Below, piece after piece: positions 32,275 through 44,090 of a stretch of 64,000 nt of DNA. This stretch comes from Choristoneura fumiferana (Eukaryota > Arthropoda > Insecta > Lepidoptera > Tortricidae). The stretch is taken from assembly GCF_025370935.1 (NCBI RefSeq), contig NC_133489.1:23675167-23739166 (forward strand), given 5' to 3'. Made by a program: the position numbers and the translations under genes. Every line of letters starts with the position of its first letter. Within the stretch, counting starts at the first letter, position 1. Under the pieces are notes generated by a model. It searched no databases, had not been told where the DNA came from, and was given only the letters and a program-made list of their open reading frames with translations.

Positions 32275-33171
32275 CTTATTTATGTAAATGACCTTACTTA
32301 TATGGTAAGCCAAAAGTCGGGTATAGTTATGTTTGCTGACGACACGTCTTTACTGTTCAAGGTTAGTAGAAAAGATACCGACTTCATTGAGCCCAATGAA
32401 ACCCTGTCCGTGATATCCGCATGGTTTGCTGCCAATAATTTGTTACTAAATCCTAAGAAAACTAAATGTATTAAATTCTCGTTGATAAATTCATCTAGCT
32501 CGAATTCAGTTTCTAATATAAAGTTAAATGGTCAAACTATTGAATTTGTAAAATCAACAGTATTTTTAGGAATAACGCTCGATTCTAAACTACAGTGGGG
32601 ACCTCACGTCACAGCAATCGCGGGTAGATTGAGCTCTGCTGCTTTTGCAGTTTGGAAAATACGGCAGCTAACCGATGTGGCGACGGCACGGTTGGTGTAT
32701 TTTGCTTACTTTAACAGCATTATTTCGTACGGCCTTATTTTATGGGGATCTGCTGCAGACATTGAGTCAATTTTTATCTTACAAAAGAGAGCAATTAGAG
32801 CAATTTATAATTTGAAGACGCGTGAATCTTTAAGATCTTTTTTTAAGGAAACAGATATCCTAACCCTGCCGTCGCTTTATGTTTTTGAAATAATCATGTA
32901 TGTTAGGAAGAACATATGTGATTTTCCCACTAACGTCGATAAGCCAAAGGCTACTAGAAACACAGGGAAGCTTAAAGTTCCATCTTACAGACTGGCTAAA
33001 ACCAAAAAGTCTTTTCTGGGAAATTGCATACGTTTTTATAATAAAATTCCAAAAAATATTATAAATAAAACGGATACAAAATTCAGATCTATTGTCAAGA
33101 AGACATTAATATCAAAGGCGTATTATAAAGTTAATGATTATATCATGGACAGGGATATTTGGAAATAATTC
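32275..33171 (+). CDS. 5'-truncated Jockey-type LINE, reverse transcriptase C-terminal half
   Basis: An uninterrupted frame whose first ATG is at 32302 (288 codons to the stop near 33168) carries the reverse transcriptase catalytic box FADDTS at residues 11-16, preceded in frame by YVNDL, the usual Jockey context. It continues through the thumb region (NPKKTKCIKF, LGITLDSKLQWGPH) and the C-terminal region (LQKRAIRAIYNL) to a normal-looking C terminus. The endonuclease, the earlier RT motifs and ORF1 are missing: homology starts abruptly at a TTTATC-rich microsatellite near 32230-32275, as expected for a 5' truncation during target-primed reverse transcription. The remaining frame has no stops or frameshifts, so the insertion is probably young. 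The enzyme would copy element RNA into DNA in the nucleus, but this copy cannot be active alone. Confidence 0.9.
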
Positions 33172-33437
33172 CGATCCGCATTAGCGATCCCTTCAAAATA
33201 GCGAACCTACTGTGTTAAAAATAAAGTTGTGTTAAATACTTGTGATGTATACATGTCATTTAATAATATTGTAAATCTGTTTTAAAAAAATATATATACC
33301 TCGTTGAGTTTCTTGCCGGATTCTTCTCAGCAGAGGTTTTTCCGAACCGGTGGTAGATTTTTTTTGACATTCATAAGTGCTTGTTGTAGCCTAAATTGAA
33401 TAAAGATATTTTGACTTTGACTTTGACTTTGACTTTC
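33172..33437 (+). mobile_element. 3' UTR and tail of the Jockey-type LINE
   Basis: Continues directly from the reverse transcriptase frame. It contains AATAAAGATATTTTGAC and ends in four tandem TTTGAC units (about 33411-33436), the element's 3' terminus in place of poly(A). Matching tails occur at 860, 24664, 25885/26454, 36125 and 42195, so this copy is the reference for the family here. Confidence 0.88.
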
Positions 33438-36120
33438 CTCTCAAATTTGAAAGTCTCACTCAAGCTTGTATGTGCGTATTTTCTGAAAAACACAATAAAC
33501 AATAGTAGATTGTACAACGAGAGCATAAAACGAGCAATTTCACCCAGGACGTTCATATAGCCACCCGAGCCGGTACGGCGAAGGTGGATAGACACGTAGA
33601 CGGGAAAATGGGTTTATGCTCAAGTTTTACACTTCGATTGCGAGGAAACGAAATAGCAACAGTGAAAACAATTGTTCACTTACTATGTTTCTTTTATTTT
33701 TCATGACTTACTATAATAATTATATTTTTTTTAGTTTTATTCAATAATTTTGATTGATTTTAATTATTATATAAATTAAAAATTATAAAAAAATATTTAG
33801 AAACTTTATCGTTTGTGGCTGTTGACACCTTATTAATGACTGTAATCTTAGATGAAGATTTTACTTTATGCACTAAAGTGAAAAAGTGAAAAATATATGT
33901 AAGACTGTTGTTGCACTCTCTAACATCGATCCAATATTATAACTACAGAACCATAGCAATATCATTATGATTCTATTTGTATCTTTGTATCATCTGCCAT
34001 TAATTAAGACCAGTAACATCAAACGCGGTGTTTGAAGACGATCTTTAGAGTGTCGGGACTTTCGCTTGAGTGGCGTTCCGAAACTCTTCTCGACTTGGTA
34101 CAGATTTGCGAGAATGTACAGAATATCGAGGATATTGACAATTACTAGATATACCTAGTGCCAACCACGAAGACGCGTGATTTGGTCAAAATTAGAAAAA
34201 AAATAGTGCTTTTTTTGGACAAGATACGTAGGAAAGTAAAATGCAATGCAATACAATATTTCAGTAGGTGGTTTAGTTAGTTTAAGTAAACATCCCTTAA
34301 ATTGATCAAAGTTGAAAGAGTCTCGCATCAAAGATGTGAATATTTAAAAAAAAATACCTTGGTCTAACTAAAACCGCCATCTTCTGAAATATTTCAGATT
34401 AATTTTAGGACACTTGTATACACACTTTGTCATAAGGGTACCGCTCAAAGCAAGGATCCTCAAAAGAACTTATAAAATCTCTTAATTTATTGAATCAGGC
34501 GTTACTTTGCAGAGGTCCACATCAAATAACTATAAACGATTTCTTTGCCACCACCACCGCGTGTTAGCAAAAAAATAGTTTGTAGTTTATTTAATATATA
34601 ATCTTATTAAGTCTTTAGTAAAGCTAATATTATTCATAAACGAGTAAGTACTCGTAACCTCCCAATTATGGGCGGTTGTTGTTTAGATCGGGAACACTAA
34701 ACCACAAGCCTCACAATAAGGGAGATAGCCAGTACCTGGCACTGCGATACACACAATACACTATAGACGATGTATAAAAATATCTATGGTATAAAAACAA
34801 TAAATAACACAAATGAATTCCAATATTAATCCATTATACTGTGTCAGAATCGTTGATTTAATTTCACTGCATTCCATCAGCGAAATGTAATCAGATAATT
34901 ATTTTGTGGAGTACTGTTTTTTTGTTTATTTTTGCAAACCATACAAATGCGTTGGAGGTATTTTAATAACTATATAAACTTTCTCGTGGCTTCGCACGTG
35001 TAAACCCGTGTATACAATAACTTCAACCAAACTTAACTTAAACGTAAACCACGGCTTTGATGCTGATTAAAACCATGTTGCCGAATATTTATATCTTAAT
35101 AATCTAGCAGTAATGTGAAGTTATGTCATGTGCAAACTGCGACCGGTACTTTTAAATTAAAATCCCAAAGAAAAACCACGTTAAAACTGAAACCTCGAAA
35201 TTCCCTTTATAACTACACTCGTGCGGCTGATGCATGTAATTAAAAGTGGACTGTAACATATGACGAACCAGTATAACTAGATCTAGGGCCGCGAGAATTC
35301 CAGCTGGTTTGGTAGAGGTGCTGGGATCTTGTTAGGTTGGACGGTTGTAGGGGGCGACCGCGAGACTCTGATATTGCAGCGGGATGATATGATGATTCAT
35401 GCTGAAGTGCTCGGAACTTATTGGAAATTATTTTCCCGTCAGAATTATGTGTGACTGGGGGATTTTGTGAGGTCGGCTTTAGCGTGTGTTTATGATAGGT
35501 AACTATAGTTGGAGCACCTAGGTTGGTAAGTGGGACGCTTTTATTTGTATTCGCTGAATTATTTTGGCTAATATTTTACATAGCTCTATGATAATAGGAA
35601 TCAGTTCATGGAAAAGTGCCAGAAAATTCACTAACTTAAAACTATTTTCTGCCCCTAGTTAACCAATTTTGCTATAATGTTATTTAACACAACTCTTAAC
35701 ACACCGACTTGTTACAATTATTATTATTGTTGATGAAGTGGCTCCGAAGCGATAACGTTTCGTGTGCTCTGCCTACCCCATTTGGGAATACAGGCGTGAT
35801 GTTTGTGTGTATGAGCAGCACACAAATTATTAATAATAATATTAATAAATTACATCATTTGTTTTCTTTTTCCTTTACCCTAACTAAGAAAAAGTTAATA
35901 AGAAGTTAGCACAAAATTATTTCTTCATCATCATCAGCAGCTATATTCAGTAATGGAATCTGCCGGCTGATGATTATGATTAACGATTATTAGATAGTAC
36001 ACAAATAATCATCATTCACCAGTGACACTTTCCTAGTTGCTTAGTGCTGTAAGTTTCGTGGCAAGAAGTTTAAATTTTTATAGTACCTAAACACAAATGT
36101 AAGCGGAGAGCGTTAACAGG
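33438..36120. other. Unassigned, low repeat content
   Basis: No copies of the window's repeat families except a possible Penelope-like fragment at 35715-35810 (GAAGCGATAACGTTTCGTGT). Open frames are short. Confidence 0.4.
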
Positions 36121-36124
36121 CATT

Positions 36125-36300
36125 CAAAGTCGAAATATCTTTATTCAATTTGGGCTATAACAATCACTTATGAATGTCAAAAAAATCTACCACCGGTTTG
36201 GAAAAACCTCGAAAGAAGAATCCGGCAAGAAACTCAACGAGATATATTTTTTTAAACAGATTTACAATATTATTCAATGATATTTATACATTACAATTAT
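36125..36300 (-). mobile_element. Jockey-type LINE tail fragment
   Basis: Minus-strand copy of the 3' UTR (TCAAAGTCGAAATATC, TTTATTCAATTTGGGCTATA, ACTCAACGAGATATAT). More diverged than the 24.7-kb copy and lacks ORF sequence. Confidence 0.8.
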
Positions 36301-37848
36301 TAAATTTATTAAAACGTATTTACGCATTGAAACGTATTTTACGAAAAACTCCCATTTCTAAAAATACTCTGTAATTTTAATGAATTTAAAATTGTGTTAT
36401 GACGCGCAACGCAAACACTAAAACGAACCACCAATCTTTACCAGAGGTTTCGATTTACATTAATTTAACTTTTTGCTATTGTATTGCTACTGTTCTGTTC
36501 AAGTGTTTTATTAAAATAAAATTCTAAAATGAGTACGCTTAGAAACAAACTAAAACCGTTATTTCACGATTTTTCTTCAGTGTCTACCCGGTACTATTTG
36601 ACATCTGAGAGTTAATTCTTTAAAATATTAGCGTTATACTGGGTGTGGCCTGTAATATGAGCAAATATTTAATTAAAACTTAGATCATACTCGTCAAAAT
36701 AAACAACAATAGTTCAGCGGCTTTTAAAAATAATGAGTTTTTTAGTTTTTATTACACTTTAAAGTTTATTCGAAGAAGCAATGTAAAGCAAAATGGTTGA
36801 TGTTTGTAGCGTGACGGGCGACGTCAGTTGTGTTCTCAGATAGCGTACATTGATTGCAGTATTTAATTTGTATGAAAAAAGGACAATCTAAGGACTATTA
36901 TTTTTAAAAGTCGCTGAACTAATGTTGTTTAGTTTCACGAGTACCATCTATGTTTTAATTATTTGCTCGTATTACATGCCACACCAAGTATAAACAATTA
37001 GGGTATTGGGATGAATAATTTAGAAGTTTTTAAATAATTATTTTTTGTATGTATCTCAGTTCGAAACTAAGTAACCCTCCAAAGCGGGATTTAGCTTGTC
37101 CCGCGCGCGATAGCATAGGTGTCACCTGCCATTACACGCAATGCGTACATCACCGCACGGGTCCTCGTGGCCGGGCAAGGGCGGTCAACCGCGGTCCGCT
37201 CGTAACTTAGCGAGCTAACGCGCGGTCACGTCCAACTGCATACATTCAAACACTAGCGTTTTACTAGTAATGGAATTTTTGATACGCCATCGGTCGCAGC
37301 CTAATGTCCGCGGGAAGCCTTTGTCTCCGCAGACCTTTTAATATTACAACAGTGAGTAGCTGCTGCACGTTAAAAATGTACAACGCTAAAAGACTTTGTA
37401 TTTTTTATTTTTATTTTATTCTGGGTCTTGTGTCCGACGGCTGGAGAAAAGGCTGCTTTCTTCACTCCAGCCTATGTAACGCAGGTACTTATCGCATTTT
37501 CGGTGATACAAAAGCTTTGTTAAATATTTTGAATGTAAATAAATAAAACCCCCTTTAGCTTTTGCCACTTAGCTAAGCATGTACCTTCTCACTAATATGT
37601 TTGTATTTTTTATGGGCAATAAATGTTTTTTCTTTCAAAAGACATTGCAGAATTGTTTTAGAAAAAATAAAAAACTTGTTGAGTTTCTAGTCGGATTCCT
37701 CTCAACACAAGTTTTTCCAAACTGGGGGTTAGATATTCGTAACAAAATGATAAATTTCAACTGTCACTTGTCAATCTTATGTCATCAGGTAAAAATCCGT
37801 TTATTATTGTTTTATTTGATAAATTGACATCTCGTTTTGTCCATATCC
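36301..37848. other. Unassigned; CpG-rich block at 37090-37330
   Basis: The block (CGCGGTCCGCTCGTAACTTA, GCTAACGCGCGGTCACGTCC) has island-like composition and a weak minus-strand donor (GGCAG|GTGACA). It may be regulatory. Confidence 0.35.
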
Positions 37849-38079
37849 TCCATACTAATATTATAAAAGCGAAAGTATGTGTGTTTGTATGTTTGTCCGC
37901 CTTTCACGTCAAAACGGAGCAACGGAGCGACGGATCGACGTGATTTTTGGCATAGAGATAGTTTATGGGCCAGAGAGTGATATACGCTGCTCTTTATCCC
38001 GGAAAAGTGCACGGATCCCGAGGGAACAGCGCGCGATAACCGAATTCCTCGCGGGGCGAAGCCGCGGGCAAAAGCTAGT
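37849..38079 (+). mobile_element. Non-autonomous Helitron-like element, apparently complete
   Basis: Begins TCCATACTAATATTATAAA and ends AAAGCTAGT, with a GC-rich hairpin (GCGGGGCGAAGCCGC) just before the end. A 5' TC, a 3' subterminal hairpin and a CTAG-type end are the Helitron signature; the CATACTAATATTATAAA start is typical of lepidopteran members. No RepHel gene, so it would be moved by an enzyme encoded elsewhere. Open frames across it are fortuitous. Confidence 0.7.
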
Positions 38080-38082
38080 TTC

Positions 38083-39370
38083 TTTAAATAATAAGGTTTA
38101 GTAGCTTGTCAGCCATTATCGCTGTAAAACGTCATCTTGGTCATCGCGCTCCTCACAACCAGGACTATGGTAAGGGCGGATCCACCGGAGTGGGCACGAG
38201 AGGCATGCCCACAGCCCTAATACTCGTAGACTTGTGACGACACACTTTCACGGTCTATCGAGAATCGAGATGCTTGGATGGCTAATGACTTGATGCGCGG
38301 AGAAAAGGATATAATCAAATTCAAAAGTCGTTCATGAGTCATGACTGTTCATGGGCGAGTTCACGTTCCGACTCGCACTTGACCGATTTTCGGGTGGCTG
38401 TGACCACCACCTTTTCTGGAGGCCTGGATTCGCGCCTGAACTGTTCATCCTGTCACAGGGCTGTATGTTTGAAATCAGAGGCACAGAATCCTTCGTCTGT
38501 GTACGTACGACTCGCACTTGTCTCTTGTGTGAAATTATTTATCATTTTCTACAAAAAGGGATTCGCGGGAACACGAAGTCGGTTTTAATTATCCGCTGAC
38601 GAAGCGCCGCTGTAAATATTAACGCACGTCATCGGGGGAAATTCAGCAGAATCATTTTTTACAGTATTTTTTTATTTATCGCAACGCTGCAAAAAACTTG
38701 TGCCCATTAATTTACAGAGATTCAACAGAAAATTTCATGTTATTTAGTAATTGTTTCAGAGCAGTTGAAATTTAAGTCTTTGATAGAGGTGTACACAAAC
38801 AGTAAATTACGTCTCTGGATAACTTATCAAAATGATCCAAGATTTACTTACCATTTATAGGTCAGATTTTAAATCACTATACCGGTTTACGAGTATGGCC
38901 TTAACAGCTCGAGCGATAATTTATCAATTGTTAGCACACCGAATATTAGAGTGATGTAAGTAATTTTAAAAATCGGTCCCCGAAATACTAATTGAAAATT
39001 GTCAAAAATTGTGCTTCATTGAGTGAGTTATGAGAAATCAATGAATTTTTCGCTTAGTCTGCGATATTGTGGGTTAGTTCAAGATAAAAACTTGTCACAA
39101 ATCATGTTGAATTATCAATATTCATTTAATTTGTACATATACGACACCAAATACACAACATACACCCATAATTGTATCGTAACGTAACCATAATTTAGAC
39201 CTTAACGATTTACATGCACAAATTTACTGTAAAGTGTGTCAGTAGATAGGTCAGAAATTTACGGAGAAGTACCTATCTTCCGACTGATTAATATTTGTGC
39301 AAGTCAAAACTAGCACAAATAAATTGCTACAGCTGTAACTTCTATAAATAATTCAAAGGTAAATACTTAC
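38083..39370. other. Downstream part of the minus-strand gene; no exon found
   Basis: 38330-38600 is open in two plus frames and one minus frame for 60-84 codons, but has no matching acceptor in the phase needed by the signal-peptide exon. The rest is AT-rich. Confidence 0.35.
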
Positions 39371-39423
39371 CGGCGAGGGCGAGCAGCACTGCGCACGCGC
39401 ACCACATGGCGCAGACGCCGGCA
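39371..39423 (-). CDS. First coding exon of a secreted or membrane protein (signal peptide)
   Basis: On the minus strand a pyrimidine-rich tract rich in TTG ends in GACAG just above 39423, and a perfect donor CCG|GTAAGT lies just below 39371, giving a 53-nt exon. An ATG at 39407 opens 12 codons plus one nucleotide, encoding MWCACAVLLALA, a typical start of a signal peptide: short N-region, then a hydrophobic core of Ala, Leu and Val. The exon is GC-rich inside AT-rich flanks, as insect coding exons often are. It leaves phase 1, so the next exon must begin with two nucleotides completing a codon. The 5' UTR exon at 41902 fits upstream. The later exons lie at lower coordinates or outside the window; I could not find them, so the family is unknown. 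Seen: both splice sites and the hydrophobic start. Inferred: that this is an expressed secretory gene. Confidence 0.6.
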
Positions 39424-41901
39424 CTGTCGGCAAGACAACAACAATATTAAGATTAATGTAGTATTAGCTACGTGACCTTAAGTACTATAGCAGAAGAAAA
39501 TGTGGCGCAAATTATAAGCATGAAACACGTATCTGGCTCAAAATCAACATAATATGATTCTGGAGACGTGTTCAATGCTGTCCTTTCTAAGACCCAGGGT
39601 CTACGGGTCTCGGTGCAAAAAACGAATTAAAGAAGTGCCGCTCGGTTAACTCTACTGGAGACTGAACGGCTGGCTGCTATTTCTCTCAACGAATTGCCAT
39701 CGTTGTTCAGCAATAATGCCAGCCTATTGGGAGCCTTAGTTATAATTCTATCATGTCCGTCCTTCCGTCCATCCGTCCACCTATCCGCGGCTTAGCTTAA
39801 AAAAAAACTATTAGTGCTTTTAAGTTACATTGCGGATATCTGTAAACAAGTCTTTCAAAGATATCACTAATTTTTCTTTGATTAGTATTGTTTTTTATTT
39901 ACGGATCCGTTTGCAAAATATTAAGCTATTTTTTGTTAGAAGCTTGAAGAATACTATGATCCGTGGGCCGTTAATCTCGATTAAACATTCTCATTAATCC
40001 ATACTAATATTATAAATGCAAAAATGACTATCTCTTTGAATGTTTTCTACCTCTTCACGACAGAATTGCAATGATCTTGATTAAATTTGCCTAAAGGTGT
40101 TAAAGAATGGAAAAGGTTCTTTTCTGTAGCAGAAAATTGGATATTTTCCGCGAGATTAACTATAAACTAATTAAAGAATAATAGTTCCGCAATAAATATT
40201 TACCTCATTAATAAATGGATTATCTTGCTGGGAGCACCGCAATTGTGTAAATATTTTATAACGATATAAGTATATCTGCTTGTTTTAGTGCGACAAATTA
40301 ATTTAATTTAGTAAAAATTGAATAATCAGATTGCCATAAAAACCATTAAATAAAATTAAAAAAGGAAATTGAGTCTATTTACCTAGACCTCTTTCTTAAG
40401 TGAAAAAAATACACAAATTAAAAAGTTCTTCTCACGATTGTCAAAAATAGTTCGACTAGTTTCGCAAATATGTTATGTTCTACAATTTTTTACTAGATAC
40501 TAATATAAATAATATAAAGCAATATAGAAACCGAGAATCACGAAAACATTTTTTTTACCTTTGACCTTGAATAACTTCAGACGCGGACACGAGACATATT
40601 TATTATGAGACTTTTTGACATCATACCTACGAAAATTATTCTGCCTATTATCTTTTTTCTATTCCGAGATTTTGCGCTAATTTTTCTGAATCAATGGTCT
40701 TATGATCGAGCAGACTTATGTAGTCAACTATCAAAACACGCTTTTTAGTGTTTATATATTTGTCATTCAAACTACTAGCTTTTTGTTTTACTACCAATTT
40801 TGTAAAGTTATTTGTGCATTTAAAACAATTATGGTAACAATTTGTAAACTAATTAAATTATTAAATGTGATGTTTTGTTACCTGCAAAAAATATTATGTC
40901 AATATTGAAATGATTACAACAGCTGTCTAGGGAGAAAAAATAACCCTCGGCTTTTTTAGTGGCTGTAGTTTGTATTTGTTTGAAGTATGTACTTACCGTA
41001 AAAGTTTAGACAAGTCAACATTGATATTTTAGTATATATTTTACTCAACTACCTTAGTTTCACAAAATGTTTAGTTAAACTAGTTGATGAGTTGTTTCAT
41101 TCAAATACTCTGACAATTTGTCTGTGCCAGTAGTTTAAATAAAGTTTAGTTCCTTCGTCTAATCCATTAATTTAAATGTTAACTGTTGACACAATGTGAT
41201 ATTAGAAACTTGAATTTTGTTGACAAACATCAATTTAAGTTTAAAGTTACAAGGCAGACTAAGCTTTTAACGATGGAACTCTATGTCTAAACCTATAATT
41301 AATGTTTTTAGTTGACTTTTAAAGGCGTAGTTCCTTTCACATCAAACCACTTTGCTAAGATGTCGATTTGTAAAGTTTGTCACGAGTTTATTTACAAGCG
41401 GGCCAAGCGGGCTGATTTATTTCAAAATTCTAAAGTTTTTAATTTTTTCGTTATATTTTTACAGCCATAAATTGTTAAAAAATTACATATTTCTGAGGTG
41501 AACATTTGTGGTTTTAACTTATCTATACTTACTAGATAATTTTATGCATTTTTTTAAACTAAGACGTTCATAATTTTAGTCTGTGATTAAATTTTTAATA
41601 ATGCATTATCATCCTAAATTTAACTACACGCAACTTAAACAACTGATATAATGCTTTATAATCTCCATCTACAATTAAATTCAAGTAATACTCATTATGT
41701 AACAATTCACCCTATGTCATTGGCGCCTAACAGTTAATGGGATGTACCTAAACATTAAACTATTAAACTTACTTTCAAAGGTCATATTTACTTTAAATTT
41801 TGTACGTACGTTTGGAATTCTAACTAAACTTAGTTTTATAACACTTTCACAATGCGATAAAACTAGTACTCACATAACAGGTTAATATAAATAATACTTA
41901 C
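39424..41901 (-). other. Putative first intron of the signal-peptide gene
   Basis: About 2.5 kb of AT-rich sequence between the two proposed exons, GT at the upper end and AG at the lower end on the minus strand. It carries a Helitron-like fragment near 40.0 kb and long T- and A-rich runs. There are no open frames of note and no other recognised repeats, so it is less repeat-dense than most of the window. Confidence 0.4.
39998..40130 (+). mobile_element. Helitron-like fragment
   Basis: ATCCATACTAATATTATAAA start then CTACCTCTTCACGACAGAAT. It decays after ~130 bp, inside the proposed first intron. Confidence 0.6.
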
Positions 41902-42070
41902 ATTTCCCGGTAAACTCAACGGTCAAGTGCGATCAGCATGGCACACACTAACAATCCACAAAGTTGTCGATCGTAGCTCCGGCTACGGCGTAGCGGCGTA
42001 GACCGCTCGCGTAGACGGCCGCGGCGCGAATGCCGCCCACGCGGCTCCCACCAAAACCAAACTAAACTTT
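41902..42070 (-). other. Probable untranslated first exon of the signal-peptide gene
   Basis: Read on the minus strand, this GC- and CpG-rich block ends in GGGAAAT|GTAAGT, a strong splice donor at 41901-41896. It contains only a short upstream frame (MLIALDR, then stop) and a longer frame whose stop at 41916 comes before the donor, so it looks untranslated. It lies about 2.5 kb upstream of the signal-peptide exon on the same strand, and that exon has a good acceptor and its own ATG. The upper end near 42070 is a guess from the drop in GC; no convincing TATA box in the right orientation is seen. It could instead be an unrelated CpG-rich block with a chance donor. Confidence 0.45.
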
Positions 42071-42194
42071 TTTCCACTTCGCGCTCATAAACTTTGTAAT
42101 AACTAGAAATAGGCTGTATAAAACGATTTGTTATGCTCAAATGCGAAAAGGAATATCTCCATTTAAAACTATAGCAATCAGGCGCTACCAGCTA

Positions 42195-42320
42195 CGAAAT
42201 TAAGTTTCTTGCCGGATTCTTCTCAACAAAGATTTTATTCGGACCAGTAGCAGTTTTTTTTTTATATTCGTAAGTGTTAGTCTAAATTGAATAAAGATAT
42301 TTGTATTTCGACTTTGAACA
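42195..42320 (+). mobile_element. Jockey-type LINE tail fragment
   Basis: Plus-strand 3' UTR remnant: TTTCTTGCCGGATTCTTC, then a diverged GTAGCAG segment, then CTAAATTGAATAAAGATA and a degenerate TTTCGACTTTGAAC end. It sits just upstream of the proposed 5' UTR exon of the minus-strand gene. Confidence 0.78.
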
Positions 42321-43473
42321 CTTGAACTAAGTAGAATGAACTTGTTTATTAAGCACACTGGTTCAGTAGGTACAGGCTATTCTCCCTGGTTTGAATAGAT
42401 CTATTTTTTATGATTTGCATCCTAAATTATATCCATCTCGTTGGTGGACGTCCTATGCTGCGCTTGCCGATCTGCGTACTTACGTTATATAAATAGTTAT
42501 TAGTTATACACGGTTTAGTTTTATTATGCACGGTTCTCGATAAGTAGGTAAGTAAAAAAGCTTGTAATAAATAATATGACTGAACATAATATCGACTTTA
42601 TATATTTCCTAGCAAGTGAAGTGAAAAGCAAATATTGTAAATTCTATAATTTATTATTTATTTATTTATTTGTCACTAAAAAATTACAGCATTACAGTCA
42701 AAACACCAATGCGCTGTAAAATTTAAATTATTATTAATTACTAGGTACCCATTTTACCCTCGACTTAATTGTTCACCCTTGCCTATGTTTTTGACGGGTA
42801 AAATGGCACATTTTATGAACTTGTGGTACAATCCTACTCATATTTTAAGTGCACGAGTTTTCAAGTGTGTGTGTGTTTCTTACTATTTTACATTACTGGA
42901 CTGATTTGAATGAAATTTGGTACGTATTAGATACTTATAGTTAGATCTCTTTAGTAACACCGACAACTGTTTATCACACAGCACGTTCAGGCATTCAGTT
43001 TTGTGCGGCTTTAATTTAACATGCAACGAAATATTTGGTAATTCCGTCTTAGGCTAGGATATAATTTCTTAGGATTAATAAGGAAGTCCCGGAATTTCCA
43101 TTCAACTACGGAAAACGGTCCATGCTAGAAAACGAATACCTAATTCTACGAAGCACTATTGCGTTATCAACTAGAATATTAATAAGAACTCAAATTGTGC
43201 CAAGTCAATTTACCCAACTTAATTTTGGAATTAAATTAAGAACATCTAACTCGATGCCGTCCAAACATAAATAACAATTTAGCAACAGTATTCAAACATT
43301 TGTCAATAAAACTTCGCGAACAATCGAGCGAGCGTCTGAATTAATTGAAAGCAGAATAGACAATGGACAATAGGCCCTAATCTCCACGGAGCACTCTCAA
43401 TTAATTACCACAGCTAATGAAAACACTAATAAGCGCGTAAATACTTAGAAACCGATGCAATAATCCGATGCCT

Positions 43474-43616
43474 TAAACCAAGTTTAGACTTGCAAGAAAA
43501 ATCCTGCAAGTTGCAATACATTGCAAGGCCGTAAAGCCAACGTGTTTGTAGTGGTCAATCGAGCGCCGCAATGTAATGCAACTTGCACGATTTTTCTTGC
43601 GAGTCTAAACCCGGCT
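43474..43616. mobile_element. 143-bp palindromic MITE
   Basis: AAACCAAGTTTAGACTTGCA, AGAAAAATCCTGCAAGTTGC and AATACATTGC on the left match the complement of GCAATGTAATGCAACTTGCA, CGATTTTTCTTGCGAGTCTA, AACCCGGCTT on the right. Arms about 48 bp. Confidence 0.85.
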
Positions 43617-43842
43617 TTATTTATGCAATACTATTGTTCAAATTTCAAATACATTATAATAGACTATAGCCTTTATTTGCGCGTGACTCGCTTGAACCAT
43701 TGGATTCGGCAGACGAAATGAAAATCTCGCTATTCCAAAAAACTAATCTTCCGTCATACCTTCACCTTTGTAGAGTTAGGTGTTTAGCTGTTTGCGTTGA
43801 TAAGTCAATTCAGTCAATACACAATTTATAAGTATAGATCAT

Positions 43843-44090
43843 AATCATCATCATCATCATCATCTCAGCCGTAGGACGTCCACTGTCACTACCACATCCA
43901 CCGTGAACCCGCGGCTTTAACCAGTTCATCCGTCCATCTCGTTGGTGGACGTCCTACGCTGCGCTTGCCGCGCGGTCTCCACTCGAAAACTTTTCGGCCT
44001 CAACGGCCATCTGTTATCCGTGCTATATGGCCTGCCCATTGCCACTTCAACGAGCTAATTCGCTTGGCTATGTCAGTAACCCTTAGTATA
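43843..44090 (-). mobile_element. RTE-type LINE 3' end, second subfamily
   Basis: ATCATC repeats, then CAGCCGTAGGACGTCCACTG, TCTCGTTGGTGGACGTCCTA, and CCTGCCCATTGCCACTTCAA, which matches the coding-end region of the 21.6-kb copy. The subfamily differs in its middle section; a 45-bp relic of it lies at 42435-42480. Confidence 0.72.

Noticed and set aside
37850..38101. 74-codon plus frame in the Helitron-like element
   Set aside because: Runs through non-coding repeat sequence and has no relation to RepHel proteins.
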